This document shows, piece by piece, positions 1-10,025 of a stretch of 64,000 nucleotides of DNA. A model generated the notes under the pieces. It had not been told where the DNA came from, ran no database searches, and saw only the letters and a program-made list of their open reading frames with translations. A program made the translations under genes and the position numbers. The stretch's first letter is position 1, and each line of letters starts with the position of its first letter. The stretch is from Scilla litardierei (Eukaryota > Streptophyta > Magnoliopsida > Asparagales > Asparagaceae), in NCBI GenBank assembly GCA_030789695.1, contig CM061139.1:105064837-105128836 (forward strand), read 5' to 3'.

Positions 1-19
1 CGATATTTTCTATCTATAG

Positions 20-1612
20 GTACTCAAGAGAAAGAAACGGAGCAACAAATCCAAATTTGGCTCCAAGAATAATTGGATACTCGATAGCGGGTGTTCAAAA
101 CACATGACGGGTGACGCTCAATTGCTCCCCGGAGTGGTGCCCATTGCAAATGGAAACCGCGTCGTCTTTGGAGGCAACGAGAGCGGAACCATCATAGGTG
201 TTGGCAAAGTGGGTAATCCTTCTAAACCACTTATATGTGATGTTTACCTTGTTAAAGGATTGAACCACAATCTTATTTCAATAAGCCAACTTTGTGACAA
301 AGGTTACAAAGTTAGCTTTGCGAAAGGAATGTGCCATATTTTGAATAAACTTACTAATGATGTATTGTTTTCTGGCACACGCCATAAGGATATATATATC
401 CTAGATCTTCCAAGATCACATGAACAATGTCTCATTGCCAACACAAATGAACAACACTTATGGCATCGACGTTTTGGTCATGTGAACTTTGGAACACTAT
501 TTAAACTTTCCAAGTTAAATTCTATTAGAGGCTTCCCTAAGCTTGTCTTTCAAAAGAAAAGCTTTTGTGACTCGTGTCAACGAGGCAAGCTTCCAAAATC
601 TTCATTTAAACCTAAGAAAAGCATTTCTTCTAAGCGGCCTCTAGAGCTATTACATCTAGATTTATTTAGGCCAACTAGAGTTGCTTCATTAGGTAATGCT
701 AGATATGGACTTGTCATCGTTGATGACTTTTCTAGATTTACTTTGGTATTTTCCTTAAGTAATAAAAATGATGCCTTTGAAAACTTCACAATTTTTGTTA
801 ATAAAGTACAAAATCTCATTGGAACCACCATTGTCACTATTCGTAGTGATCATGGAGGGGAATTTGAGAATGAGTCTTTCTCAACGTTTTGTGATGAAGT
901 TGGTATTACACACACCTTTTCATTCCCTCACGCACCTCCTCAAAATGGTGTTGTTGAGAGAAAGAATAGGACGCTAGTGGAATGTGCTCGCCCGATGCTT
1001 GATGATAGCCAACTTGGCCATCAATTTTGGGTGGAAGCGGTACATACCGCTTGCTATGTGTTTAATAGGATACTTTTGAGGCCATGCACTAAACAAACTT
1101 GTTATGAATTGTTGTTTGGTAGGTTGCCTCAAGTTAAACATTTTCGTGTTTTCGGTTCAAAATGTTTTATTAAAAACACGTATGGTAGTTTGGATAAATT
1201 CGATCCAAGATCTGATGAGGGGATATTTGTTGGATATTCCTCCCGTAGCAAAGCCTACCGGATATACAACAAACGAACCTTAACGATCGAGGAATCACTT
1301 CATGTCTCATTTAATGAAGGTTTTGTCCCTACTAGAATTACTAATGATGATGACTCCATGGATGTCTTATGTGATTCTATTGGTAATTCTAATTCTATTG
1401 ATTCTATTGAGACTAACCCAACTAATGAATCTTTTGAGAATGTTCCTAGTGATCAGGGAATTCCCAAACGGCTTCATTCCATTCGTGACCATCCTCATGA
1501 GCAAGTCATTGGCAATATCCTTGATAGTGTCAAGACGAGATCGCAAGTCAACTACTTCGCTCATTGTGCCTTTGCCTCCTCGATAGAGCCAAAGAATATT
1601 AGCGAAGCATGA
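20..1612 (+). pseudogene. copia pol part 1: end of gag region, aspartic protease, GAG-pre-integrase and integrase
   Basis: The frame is open from position 20, so coding starts before the first ATG at 104. The protease active site reads LDSGCSKHMTG (about 80-112). It is followed by the zinc-binding pre-integrase domain (HLWHRRFGH near 457 and CDSC near 571), then the integrase catalytic core with HLDLF, SDHGGEFE and VERKNRTL segments carrying the D, D and E positions. Protease matures the polyprotein and integrase inserts the cDNA. The frame ends at a TGA (1610-1612) inside an otherwise continuing polyprotein, because homologous sequence resumes in the same frame at once. I read this as a nonsense mutation, not a natural end. 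Confidence 0.9.
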
Positions 1613-2041
1613 GAAGATAGTGCTTGGATCCTTGCCATGGAGGAGGAACTCATTCAATTCGAGAGGAATGAAGTTTGGGAGCTTGTTCCATTGCCTTTGA
1701 AGAACCACACCGTTATTGGAACGAAGTGGATTTTCAAGAACAAGACCGACGAAAACCAAATCGTCGTCCGGAACAAAGCTCGGTTGGTTGCTCAAGGCTA
1801 CCGTCAAGAGGAAGGTATCGATTTCGAAGAATCCTTTGCTCCGGTAGCTAGATTAGAATCAATTAGATTATTGTTGTCTTTTGCATGCCATAAAGATTTT
1901 AAACTCTTTCAAATGGATGTTAAAAGTGCGTTTTTAAATGGAGATGTTGTTGAGGAAGTTTATGTTTCTCAATCTCCGGGTTTTATAAATGAAAAATTTC
2001 CAAATCATGTTTCAAACTTAAGAAAGCACTTTACGGTTTGA
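1613..2041 (+). pseudogene. copia pol part 2: N-terminal half of reverse transcriptase
   Basis: This continues the same frame after the TGA at 1610. It encodes the conserved start of the copia reverse transcriptase: [38 protein letters not shown] and [20 protein letters not shown], the last holding the first catalytic aspartate. Near 2021 the reading frame slips, and the usual KALYGL-APRAWYD block is scrambled before stops at 2039 and beyond. Reverse transcriptase copies the element RNA into cDNA. This copy is inactivated by the frameshift. Confidence 0.9.
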
Positions 2042-2724
2042 GATGAGCTCCTCGAGCTTGGTATGACCGTTTAAAGAATTTTCTTTTGGATTTGGGTTTT
2101 AAAATGGGAGAAGTTGATTTCACATTATTTGTTAAGTATTCGAATAATGATATAATTTTAGTTCAAATTTATGTTGATGATATCATTTTCGGTGCTACTA
2201 ACTTTGCTCTTTACGAAGAGTTTTCTAATGTGATGAAGGATCAATTTGAGATGAGCCACATGGGTGAGCTCAAGTATTTCTTAGGTCTCCAAATTCGTCA
2301 AATGAACGATGCAATCTTCATCCACCAAACGAAGTATACGGTGGAGTTGCTTAAGCGATTTGGAATGGAGAATGCCTCCGGGAAGAAGACTCCAATGAGC
2401 ATGACTACGCATCTTGATAAGGATACAGGCGGTAAAGATGTAGACATTCGTCTATATCGAGGTATGATAGGTAGTTTACTATATCTTACCGCAAGTATGA
2501 CCGATATTATGTTTACCGTATGTGTATGTGCTCGTTATCAGTCTCAACCTAAGGAATCTCACTTAGTAGCGGTAAAACGTATTTTCCGTTATTTAAGTTA
2601 CACTCTTGATTTTGGATTACTTTATCCAAAATCTAGCACATATGAGTTAATCTCATATAGTGACGCAGATTATGCGGGATGCAAATCCGACATGAAAATT
2701 ATTAGTGGCACTGCCATTTTATAG
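2042..2724 (+). pseudogene. copia pol part 3: C-terminal half of reverse transcriptase and start of RNase H
   Basis: After the frameshift the protein resumes in another frame. YVDDIIFG (around 2171) is the catalytic YVDD box of copia reverse transcriptase. MGELKYFLGLQI, GSLLYLTASM and the RNase H segment SYSDADYAGCKSD follow. The frame is lost again near 2712 and a stop is met at 2722-2724. The domain order and spacing match an ordinary copia pol, so the interruptions are decay of one gene and not separate genes. Confidence 0.9.
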
Positions 2725-3119
2725 GAAATTCTCTTGTCTCTTGGTTTTCCAAGAAGCAGAATTCCGTATCACTTTCAACCACCGAGGCGGAATATATTAC
2801 CGCCGGTGCCGCATGTGCTCAGGTTCTTTGGATGAGACACACTCTTAAAGACTTTGGTATAAACTGTGATACTTGCCCTATCATGGTGGACAACCAAAGT
2901 GCAATATGTCTCTCTAAGAATCCGGTATACCATTCCCGTTCTAAGCATATAGATGTCCGTCACCATTTCTTAGATGATCATGTTGCTAAAAAGGACATCA
3001 TATTAGTGTACGTTGAAACCCAGAAGCAAATCGCCGATATTTTCACGAAACCCCTAAAGGAAGTCTCCTTTGTGCGGTTGCGTCGAGAATTGGGGATTAT
3101 GGGTGAATCCGAGATTTAG
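2725..3119 (+). pseudogene. copia pol part 4: RNase H C-terminus
   Basis: This is a third frame of the same pol. It holds STTEAEYI (about 2777), NQSAICLSKNPVYHSRSKHI and HHFLDDHV, which are the conserved C-terminal RNase H blocks of copia elements, then IFTKPL and LRRELGI close to the end. The stop at 3117-3119 looks like the natural end of pol. RNase H removes the RNA strand during cDNA synthesis. Confidence 0.88.
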
Positions 3120-3368
3120 GATTCATATGTTTTCAATAATCTTGCATGCTATTCAATTCTTTCTATTTGTTCATGCTTGATGTATTGGAATTTTCTGGAT
3201 TTTTCGTTGAATTTTCGGAATTTATGCTCGATTTGTTCATAAACATCAAATTTCAGATTTTTGATGTTTAATGGGGTAGTATAATGATTAATGAGATGTG
3301 TACGATGTTTCGTCGAAGTGCGATTAGGAGAGAACTCAAAATTTTCAATTTTCAAATTTTTGGACTCT

Positions 3369-3620
3369 CTTAGTCGGTCCAAGTTCATTGGCCGACCGAC
3401 TAGATTCAGATCTAGTCGGTCAGTGAATGAGCTTAGACCGACTAATTCTGCTCAGTATTTTGGCTTCTGTTACTGTTTGCACTTAGTCGGTTCAAGCTCA
3501 TTGGCCGACCGACTAGATCGTTATCTAGTCGGTCAGCGCTTGAACTGTGACCGACTAATTGCAACGGGGACAGTTGCGTCTTTTCGACTTCCAATCAACT
3601 AAAAGCTCCCTGAACCGACT
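3369..3620 (+). promoter_or_regulatory. two copies of the 113-bp AGTCGGTC/GACCGACT module upstream of the accessory ORF
   Basis: Two units start at 3369 and 3482 (113 bp apart). Each holds AGTCGGT, CCGACCGACTAG, CTAGTCGGTC and GACCGACTAA in alternating orientation, so the unit can fold into stems. The same unit with the same period makes up the U3 arrays at 6887-7263 and 7533-8066. No clear TATA box follows here. A C/T-rich leader with three telo-box-like CCTAGGGTTAGGGTT runs (3777-3835) leads to the ATG at 3913. It may be an internal promoter for the accessory ORF; this is inferred from layout only. Confidence 0.55.
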
Positions 3621-3912
3621 CTTTTTCATTCTAGTCGATCGAAATTTCCTCTCTCAGCCAAAAACCCCCGAGCCCCGTCGACTTCTTCCTCTCCCTCCGT
3701 CGTTTTCCGACCTAGCTCCGGCCATTTTTCCGATCATCTCTCTCCTCCCTATGTATCTCCTCCCTCTCCTAGCTGTTTAGGGTTAGATTTCTAGCTCCTA
3801 GGGTTAGGGTTTTGCTCCTAGGGTTAGGGTTATCTCATTTTCAGTTCGGCTAGGGGTTTTCTTAGGGTTTTAGTCGTCGATCTCTGTTGATTGCTCATGT
3901 CTCGTCACACTT

Positions 3913-5544
3913 ATGGCGAGAACACGTATTCCGATCGATCCATCTGGTCTGTCGCCTATGACCGTCGATTCGCCACCCTCGGACCCCCCGCAACCCAAAC
4001 GAACTCCACCCAAACGCCGTTCTAAGACCCTTCCCTCTTCGTCTTTGCCTCCTCTTAAGCATAAGAGGACGGCGACAGCGAAGCCCCGAGCCCAATCTCA
4101 GCCCAAGCCCAAGACAGCGTCTTTCCGTGCTCCCACTCCACCCGGTGCTTCTGGTTCCGACACGGAATACATACCCGAGACCGAGACCCATAGGGATCCT
4201 ACACCCCCTCCTATGGAACCTACGTCTAGCTCTCGACCCCGCTCTAGCACACGTCAGCCTAAGGGGAAGGCTCCGATGCCGGTTGGCGGTGTTGATATTT
4301 CGTTGTATCGCAATGACCCTATGTGTCTCGCGGCTTACAACCGTATCGAACACTGTCCGCTGCTATTGGAGCATTTTGTACAATTTTCTGACTTCCCAGG
4401 CCTCGCAGATCTTCTATCGTCTAGCGGTCATATCGATTACCTTCGATATGACCCTAAGGCAAACCCACACCCTTACCCCCGCCTAGTCAAGCTATTCTAC
4501 GCTAATTGGGTTCGCGGTCAGTACGACGAGACCCATTCAATTGAGACTACTGTCTTGGGGACACCGATAGTCCTCACAACAGAAGTCTTAGGAGATTTGC
4601 TTGGTGTCTCCTCGTCTGGCCTTCTTCCGTCTGATATTTCTGTCGACGACATCTCTGAGCTTGATCAGGTGATGCTCGCCGAGATCTTTCATGAGATTCC
4701 CCCTGCCATGATTGGCGTTCCCTCGAAGTCCTTCAAGCCGAATTCTTGGGTGCTTAACCTAATTCTGAAGTTGTGCCTCCTTCCGAAGTACGGCTCATCT
4801 TCCTTGCCATCCCAGCCATTCCTGAAGCTCATTTACGCCATTTTCATGGGGAGCGAGATTAACTGGGCTAAGATTATTCTCGATAAGATGGATTCTTTCG
4901 AGTGTATCCGAAAGTCCATAAAATCTGCTCACATCCCATATCTGTGCCTTCTGACACTTGTCTTTCATCACTTTCGTGTCCCTCTGCCCCGTGATGATGA
5001 GCGTCCCCTCGGTCCCCCTCTGAATGCGACGGCCGTCAAGAAGTCTCTTGCGGCGCTTCGTCATGTTCAGAGGATGACCCCGTCTGCTTCAGCCTCTGCT
5101 TCAGCTGCTCCTGCTCCCTCTCCTACTCTTGCTGACCTTGCACGTTCGATCAAACGTGTGGAGTCTCGCTGTGCTAGATCTGTGGAGATTCTTGCTCGTA
5201 TCGCTTCTCGCTTGGGTATCGAGATCCCTCCGTCTGTTTCTAACGAGGAGGAGATGGATGATTATGAGCTCGAGGAGCTTCTTGTATCTGTTGTTCGTGC
5301 CCCTGAGGGTACTCCAGCTGCTGCTGCTACTTCTGGTGATGCTGTTTCTTCTGCCGGTGATCCCGAGAGCACACCTGCTGCCACCATTCCTCCGGTGGAT
5401 GCTTCGTCTGTTGCTGTTCCCGAGACCACTCCTGGCGTGCCAGAGATTTCCACTCCCGTCACTCCTATTGACACTCCTGCCGTTCCGGTAACCACTCCCT
5501 CTGCAGAGCCTGCTGCTACAGCAGATCCTCATGGTGCCTCCTGA
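3913..5544 (+). CDS. retroelement accessory ORF with putative plant transposon protein domain (543 aa)
   Basis: The ORF is long and unbroken and lies between pol and the polypurine tracts, where Sireviruses and Athila elements may carry an extra (env-like) ORF. Residues 1-120 are basic and rich in Pro and Ser (KRTPPKRRSK). Residues about 130-400 resemble the domain often named putative plant transposon protein, with LVKLFYANW, GTPIVLTTEVLGDLLGV and PYLCLLTLVFHHF. Residues 400-543 are a Pro/Thr/Ala-rich tail. I see no signal peptide and no convincing membrane span, so the env label is doubtful. The function is unknown. It is the only intact long ORF of Sire-A, while pol carries stops and frameshifts. 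The 5' side has its own leader and repeat module. Confidence 0.75.
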   Translation: MARTRIPIDPSGLSPMTVDSPPSDPPQPKRTPPKRRSKTLPSSSLPPLKHKRTATAKPRAQSQPKPKTASFRAPTPPGASGSDTEYIPETETHRDPTPPPMEPTSSSRPRSSTRQPKGKAPMPVGGVDISLYRNDPMCLAAYNRIEHCPLLLEHFVQFSDFPGLADLLSSSGHIDYLRYDPKANPHPYPRLVKLFYANWVRGQYDETHSIETTVLGTPIVLTTEVLGDLLGVSSSGLLPSDISVDDISELDQVMLAEIFHEIPPAMIGVPSKSFKPNSWVLNLILKLCLLPKYGSSSLPSQPFLKLIYAIFMGSEINWAKIILDKMDSFECIRKSIKSAHIPYLCLLTLVFHHFRVPLPRDDERPLGPPLNATAVKKSLAALRHVQRMTPSASASASAAPAPSPTLADLARSIKRVESRCARSVEILARIASRLGIEIPPSVSNEEEMDDYELEELLVSVVRAPEGTPAAAATSGDAVSSAGDPESTPAATIPPVDASSVAVPETTPGVPEISTPVTPIDTPAVPVTTPSAEPAATADPHGAS

Positions 5545-6188
5545 GCTTCTCTGAGGACTTTTTTAGTGACTTTGGATGATAGATCTTGTGTGTGAGAGTT
5601 GGGTAGGATAGAGGGTGGTTATGATTTTTGATATTTTTGGATGTATGTTGATGTATCTCTGATGGAGTTTTTGATATTTTTGTATGTATGTGATACTCTG
5701 ATATATGCAGTGATATGATGTTGTATTTTGTGCGTCGATCTGAGTATCGCTCTTATGTATGTTGGCGATGTATGTTTTTGATGTACTCATGGTTCTTATT
5801 TATATATATACATCGATGTTGACATTTCATTTTCTTGCGCACATTATATTCTTTATATGTCTCTGATGTTTGATTTCGTCGTTCGACGATAATAACTTGG
5901 TTAAATAGAAATTTCTTCTATGGAAACATAGAATTGTTTTCCATGCACTTCATTAACCAAGAATGTTGATATTGGAGAGTATATTCCATAACTCAATCCG
6001 TAAAATTGATTTGAGTTTTGATGATTTTATTTTTCGATTTTCGACTTTAGTCCCATTGGCACGCTTTGATTTAATTCGTATTTTAATTTGGTGTCATTTG
6101 GACTGTGGTCGTATTCTACGACTCCCGTGTTTTTATTTGAAGCCATTGTTGTTGTTGTTGATCTCCTCCCGCTCTTTTTGCTAATGCC
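5545..6188 (+). other. non-coding 3' region of Sire-A
   Basis: This is an untranslated stretch after the accessory ORF. 5575-5800 is low-complexity TGATATTTTTGTATGTATG-like sequence. I see no ORF worth calling and no RNA gene. Confidence 0.6.
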
Positions 6189-6485
6189 AAAGGGGGAGAG
6201 ATATAATAATGACGATGAGCTAAATGATAATTTAAAGCATGTTTCCAAGAATCTAATTTGATATGTTAGATTCAGGGGGAGTTAAGATATAAAAATGGAT
6301 TTCAAATCCTAAATTTCGATAATTGGATTCACATTTTATACTTTACTCGTCTGCTTGATGCTTATGAATATTATTGAATATGGAATTAACATGTCATCAA
6401 TGCAGGGGGAGTAAGTAAATTTCATTTGAATCATTATTTTTTATTATTATTTATGTTGGTTTGTCATCACCAAAAAGGGGGAGAA
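6189..6485 (+). other. multiple polypurine tracts of Sire-A
   Basis: Four G-rich polypurine runs are spaced over 300 bp: AAAGGGGGAGAG at 6189, AGGGGGAG at 6274, AGGGGGAG at 6404 and AAAAAGGGGGAGAA at 6472-6485. The last one touches the LTR start and is the likely plus-strand primer. Serial tracts of this kind are a Sirevirus hallmark. Confidence 0.85.
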
Positions 6486-7263
6486 TGTTGAGTATTGGAC
6501 TCCCCGGATTTGGTTTTGGATGATGAACAAACATAAATATATCGTGAACTAACACTTTATGAGCGCAGTTATGGAGATCGTCGCCAAATTCATATGAACA
6601 TCCCAAGCGACGTCTCAAGACTTCTCAAAGCGCGTGAACGTGTGCTTGAAGCTTCGTTGAAGCTCAAGGACCATTATTAAAGTCATGAAGATTCGGTCGA
6701 AGCTTTTAAAGAAGGTTCGTCAAGTTTTATTTATAGTCTTTTAGCTTCGTATCGTAGAATGTTAAGCCTTGAGTAGGTCTTACGTTTTAATCTTCATAAC
6801 GCTCATATCTTAGAGCTAGGATCTTAGTAGAAGTCCATACGAACTTTCCCGAAGTTTCGCGCTTCGATTCACGACTTCTTGTGCATGTTAGTTGGTTCAA
6901 GAAGAAGAACCAACCGACTAGATGGTGATCTAGTCGGTCGGAAAAGCTTCTTGGACCGACTAGTTTGCCTCCTTCAATTCTAGCTCACTTACTCTTTACA
7001 GTTAGTCGGTCAAAGAAGGTTCACCGACCGACTAGTTTGTGAACTAGTCGGTCAGTGTTTCTTCTTTGACCGACTAGTTGAGCTTCTACTGTACATGCAT
7101 AGTTACTGTTTGTCGTTAGTTGGTCTATGTACGTTTGTCGACCGACTAGTTGATGAACTAGTCGGTCAACATTTGTTCTTAGACCGACTAAATCTATTTG
7201 TGCTCAGACTTTCAGTTTTATCTCTTAGTCGGTCTCAGTTGAGTCACCGACCGACTAGTTGTG
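6486..7263 (+). repeat. Sire-A 3' LTR, left part (U3)
   Basis: The LTR starts TGTTGAGTATTGG directly after the polypurine tract. It carries 113-bp units starting at 6887, 7001, 7115 and 7224. The fourth unit is cut at 7263 by the inserted gypsy element and resumes at 16949. 7259-7263 is TTGTG, one copy of the target duplication. The joined LTR is about 1.7 kb. Confidence 0.85.
6887..7263 (+). promoter_or_regulatory. 113-bp palindromic module array in the Sire-A U3
   Basis: Unit starts are 6887, 7001, 7115 and 7224, with spacings of 114, 114 and 109. Each unit has GTTAGTCGGTC, ACCGACCGACTAG, CTAGTCGGTCAG and GACCGACTAG. A fifth unit is at about 17025 beyond the insertion, followed by a TATATATA box at 17166. 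The array therefore sits just upstream of the core promoter. Confidence 0.8.
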
Positions 7264-9880
7264 TGTAACGACTGGTTCTCATGTATCTGGATATATTATA
7301 TTATATTATATGTTTTGATGGATTTTTCTTCTTATTTGTGGTTACCGTCTCCGTAACTTTCATTTTCAATCGTTTCGTCGTGTTTTCGCGTTTCTTCCTT
7401 AGGATCGTCGATTTCGGAGTAAGTCATTCGTGACGGGCTTCATATTGGTCATACCTTACTGTTAGATCAAGCATAGGAGTCTTAGGAATCGATCCCGGAG
7501 CTCCGCGCTCCATATCGGAACTTTTGGTGCACGTTAGCCGGTGTAAGAAGGGGCATCGACCGACTAGGTGACGATCCAGTCGGTCGGAAAACCTTCTTGA
7601 ACCGACTAGTTGGCTTTCTAAATTGTTCAGGAGTTAATGTTTATCGTTAGTCGGTCTAAGAATGTTGGTTGACCGACTAGGTTGCAAACTAGTCGGTCGG
7701 CAATACTTCTTTAACCGACTAACTCATCAACTATTTTTGATACTAGTTACTGTTCCATCTTAGTCGGTCTAAGTTCATCTTTCGACCGACTAGTTGTTAA
7801 ACTAGTCGGTTAAGTTTTGTACTCAGACCGACTAATTCTTAGTTCTTCTGTACAGCCGAGTTACTGTTTACTCTTAGTCGGTCTAAGAACGCTCATCGAC
7901 CGACTAGATGTCAAACTAGTCGGACAGTACTTGTTCTTTGACCGACTAACTCTTAGTTCAGGTTTTCGACTGGAGCTACTGTTTACACTTAGTCGGTCTG
8001 CGTTGGTCAACCGACCGACTAGTTCTCAAACTAGTCGGTCAACAGTTGTTCCTTGACCGACTAAACAGTACAAGTAAACACTAGTTTTGCCCTAGCCGCC
8101 ACCAAACTCTATAAATACCCCTCCAAACGTTTTCTTCTTCTTCCTCACGACCTAAAACCCTAGTTTCTCCCCCATTGAGCCCCCATCCACCTCAAACCAT
8201 TATTCCTTCATCCCAAGCCCAAAATCCATCATCCCAACTCACCCTTAACACATTCTACCTCTCATCTTCCCCAAAATCTCATCAAACCCCCAAAATCCCC
8301 CAAAACCCTATTTCTCCAAACTTCTCCATCCATTTCCAGATCTGAACCCTAGGTTCCCCGGAGCGTTTCTTCTGTCGCCGTGGTTGCTCGACGTTATTCT
8401 CCCGTTCCATATACGGTAATAATCGATCTCTTGATGTTTTCATAACCCGTTGTGTTTTTGGTGAAACCCTAATGAATGAATGTTGTTTTGATGGTTGTTT
8501 TTCCCATAACAGCGACTTCCCCGTAGATTAGCATCCGTGAGACGAACCCTCGTGATCGTCATCATCGGTGCTAGGCAAGTGAAACTTGCCACTTAGGGTT
8601 TAGGCCATGTTTTGGGCCATTTGCTTGTTGTAGGCGTAAAAGAGGCTAGGCGACAAAATGATACTCGCCTAGGCGCAAATTGAGGAACTAGCTTGACAAC
8701 GAAGCTAGATCCGACAATTATCATGTTGCACAATTACCATGTCATGTTTAATTTTCATTAACGGTACGCAAATTAATTGTCATGTCATTGCATTCTTTAA
8801 GTGTTTCCGTGATTGCGTAGCTTCGCTACAATGCTTGTGTTCCTGGCTCGTGTTCCAGAAGCGGGCCATGTGTTGGTTGATAGCCAATGCCCGAACTACT
8901 TGTTTCCGGCTAGGTGCACCCCTATGCCAAATGCTTATGAATCGTGAACTAGAATGCGAGCTCCTGTGCGGGGCAACCCTGGCTCATTTACTGAGCTCGT
9001 GTGCGGGGACCCTGGCTCGTTTACATGTGGGTATTGGGTGTAAGATTTAAGCGGCCAATCAACTGGGAGTCTGCCCGATCAGCAACTGTAGTGGTAAGGC
9101 GTAAACTCTGGGTTTTGGGGTAGTGTTAAGCGGCCAATCAGCGTGAATGCCAAACCATTCAGCTGTAAGGCGTAAACATCTACAAACAACTTGGAACGTG
9201 ACTAGTGAAATGATTGAGATTGTTAGTAGCTTGGCTACTCTTGTCTTGTCCCGATATTCGTTCTCCTGTAGTTATTGTCTCGCCATGTCTTGCTTGTGCA
9301 CTCATGTTATAACTGCCATGTCATGCATACTATAACTGCTAGGTTGCTAGTTGCCTTACTTTCAGTTTCCTTGCCCAAGTCTTTTAGACTTGCTGACATG
9401 TGCCCCTTTACTCTTTTGGGTGACACATGTTAGATCCTGAGCCTGAATACCTTGTTGAGGACGAGGTGTTTGCTGACGCCGAGCCCGAGCTTGTGTTTGA
9501 CGGGGAGTACGTGGACACTGGGGACCAGTCCTAGTGTCTTCGTTGTGTTTTCCCTTTTGTTTAGACTGCTATTTTGTTGCCGGTGCGTAGCACCTATACC
9601 TTGTTGCGTTGTTGCTTTTGTTGGCCTTGTTCTGGGCCTTTAGACTCTTTCTTTTAGCCTGGTGGCTTTTCTGGATGTTGAACTTAATTTTCATGTTGGA
9701 CAAATTATGGGATATGAGATTTTATTTCGGTCTCTCCTTGTGTTATTATTGTTGTTCCGTTGTGGTTACATGGACCTGCTTATGTTTTATTGACGCTTAT
9801 CGGGTTTGGGGCTTCACAGCTCCACTCTTGTGCGGACCTTTTCACGTCTCGCCTCCATTTTAGGGAAGCGGGGCGTGACA
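7264..9880 (+). repeat. Tekay 5' LTR (2617 bp)
   Basis: The boundaries are TGTAACGACTGG and GCGGGGCGTGACA. The copy at 14328-16943 matches it with few differences (position offset 7064 at the start and 7063 at the end, so about one net indel). 7533-8066 holds five 113-bp palindromic units. TATAAATA is at 8110-8117, followed by a C/T-rich leader with CCCTAG boxes. 8560-9870 is the rest of R/U5 with short ORFs that I do not regard as genes. Confidence 0.9.
7533..8117 (+). promoter_or_regulatory. 113-bp palindromic module array and TATA box in the Tekay LTR
   Basis: Unit starts are 7533, 7646, 7759, 7873 and 7988 (113-115 bp apart). The motifs AGTCGGTC, CGACCGACTAG, CTAGTCGGTC and GACCGACTAA occur in the same order as in the Sire-A LTR. 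The TATA box TATAAATA is at 8110. A second copy of array and box lies at about 14597-15180. Confidence 0.85.
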
Positions 9881-10025
9881 GGTTTTGTTGGTGGCCCATG
9901 CAGGTCCTCTTCTGTAACTGCGATTATCGGAATAACGATAATAATATTTGAACGTCCAATAAACTAAGTTCGACGTCTGAGTCATAAGCTATGAGTCTAA
10001 TCTGATTCGTTTTCTGTGTCATTAG
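9881..10025 (+). other. Tekay 5' leader without a recognisable primer binding site
   Basis: Sequence right after the LTR reads GGTTTTGTTGGTGGCCC. The initiator tRNA-Met complement TGGTATCAGAGC expected in this lineage is absent between the LTR end and the gag ATG. A small deletion that removed it is my reading. Confidence 0.55.

Noticed and set aside
1613..3119. Programmed readthrough or frameshift sites in Sire-A pol
   Set aside because: The interruptions fall inside conserved domains at places where functional elements have none, so they are mutations.
3777..3835. Interstitial telomere repeat (CCCTAGGGTTAGGGTT runs)
   Set aside because: Only a few imperfect units within a C/T-rich leader. 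It is better read as telo-box-like leader motifs than as telomeric DNA.
8739..9951. Short ORFs within the Tekay LTR, repeated at 16515-17029
   Set aside because: They lie in LTR sequence, have no domain, and the second copy shows the same frames only because the LTR is duplicated.
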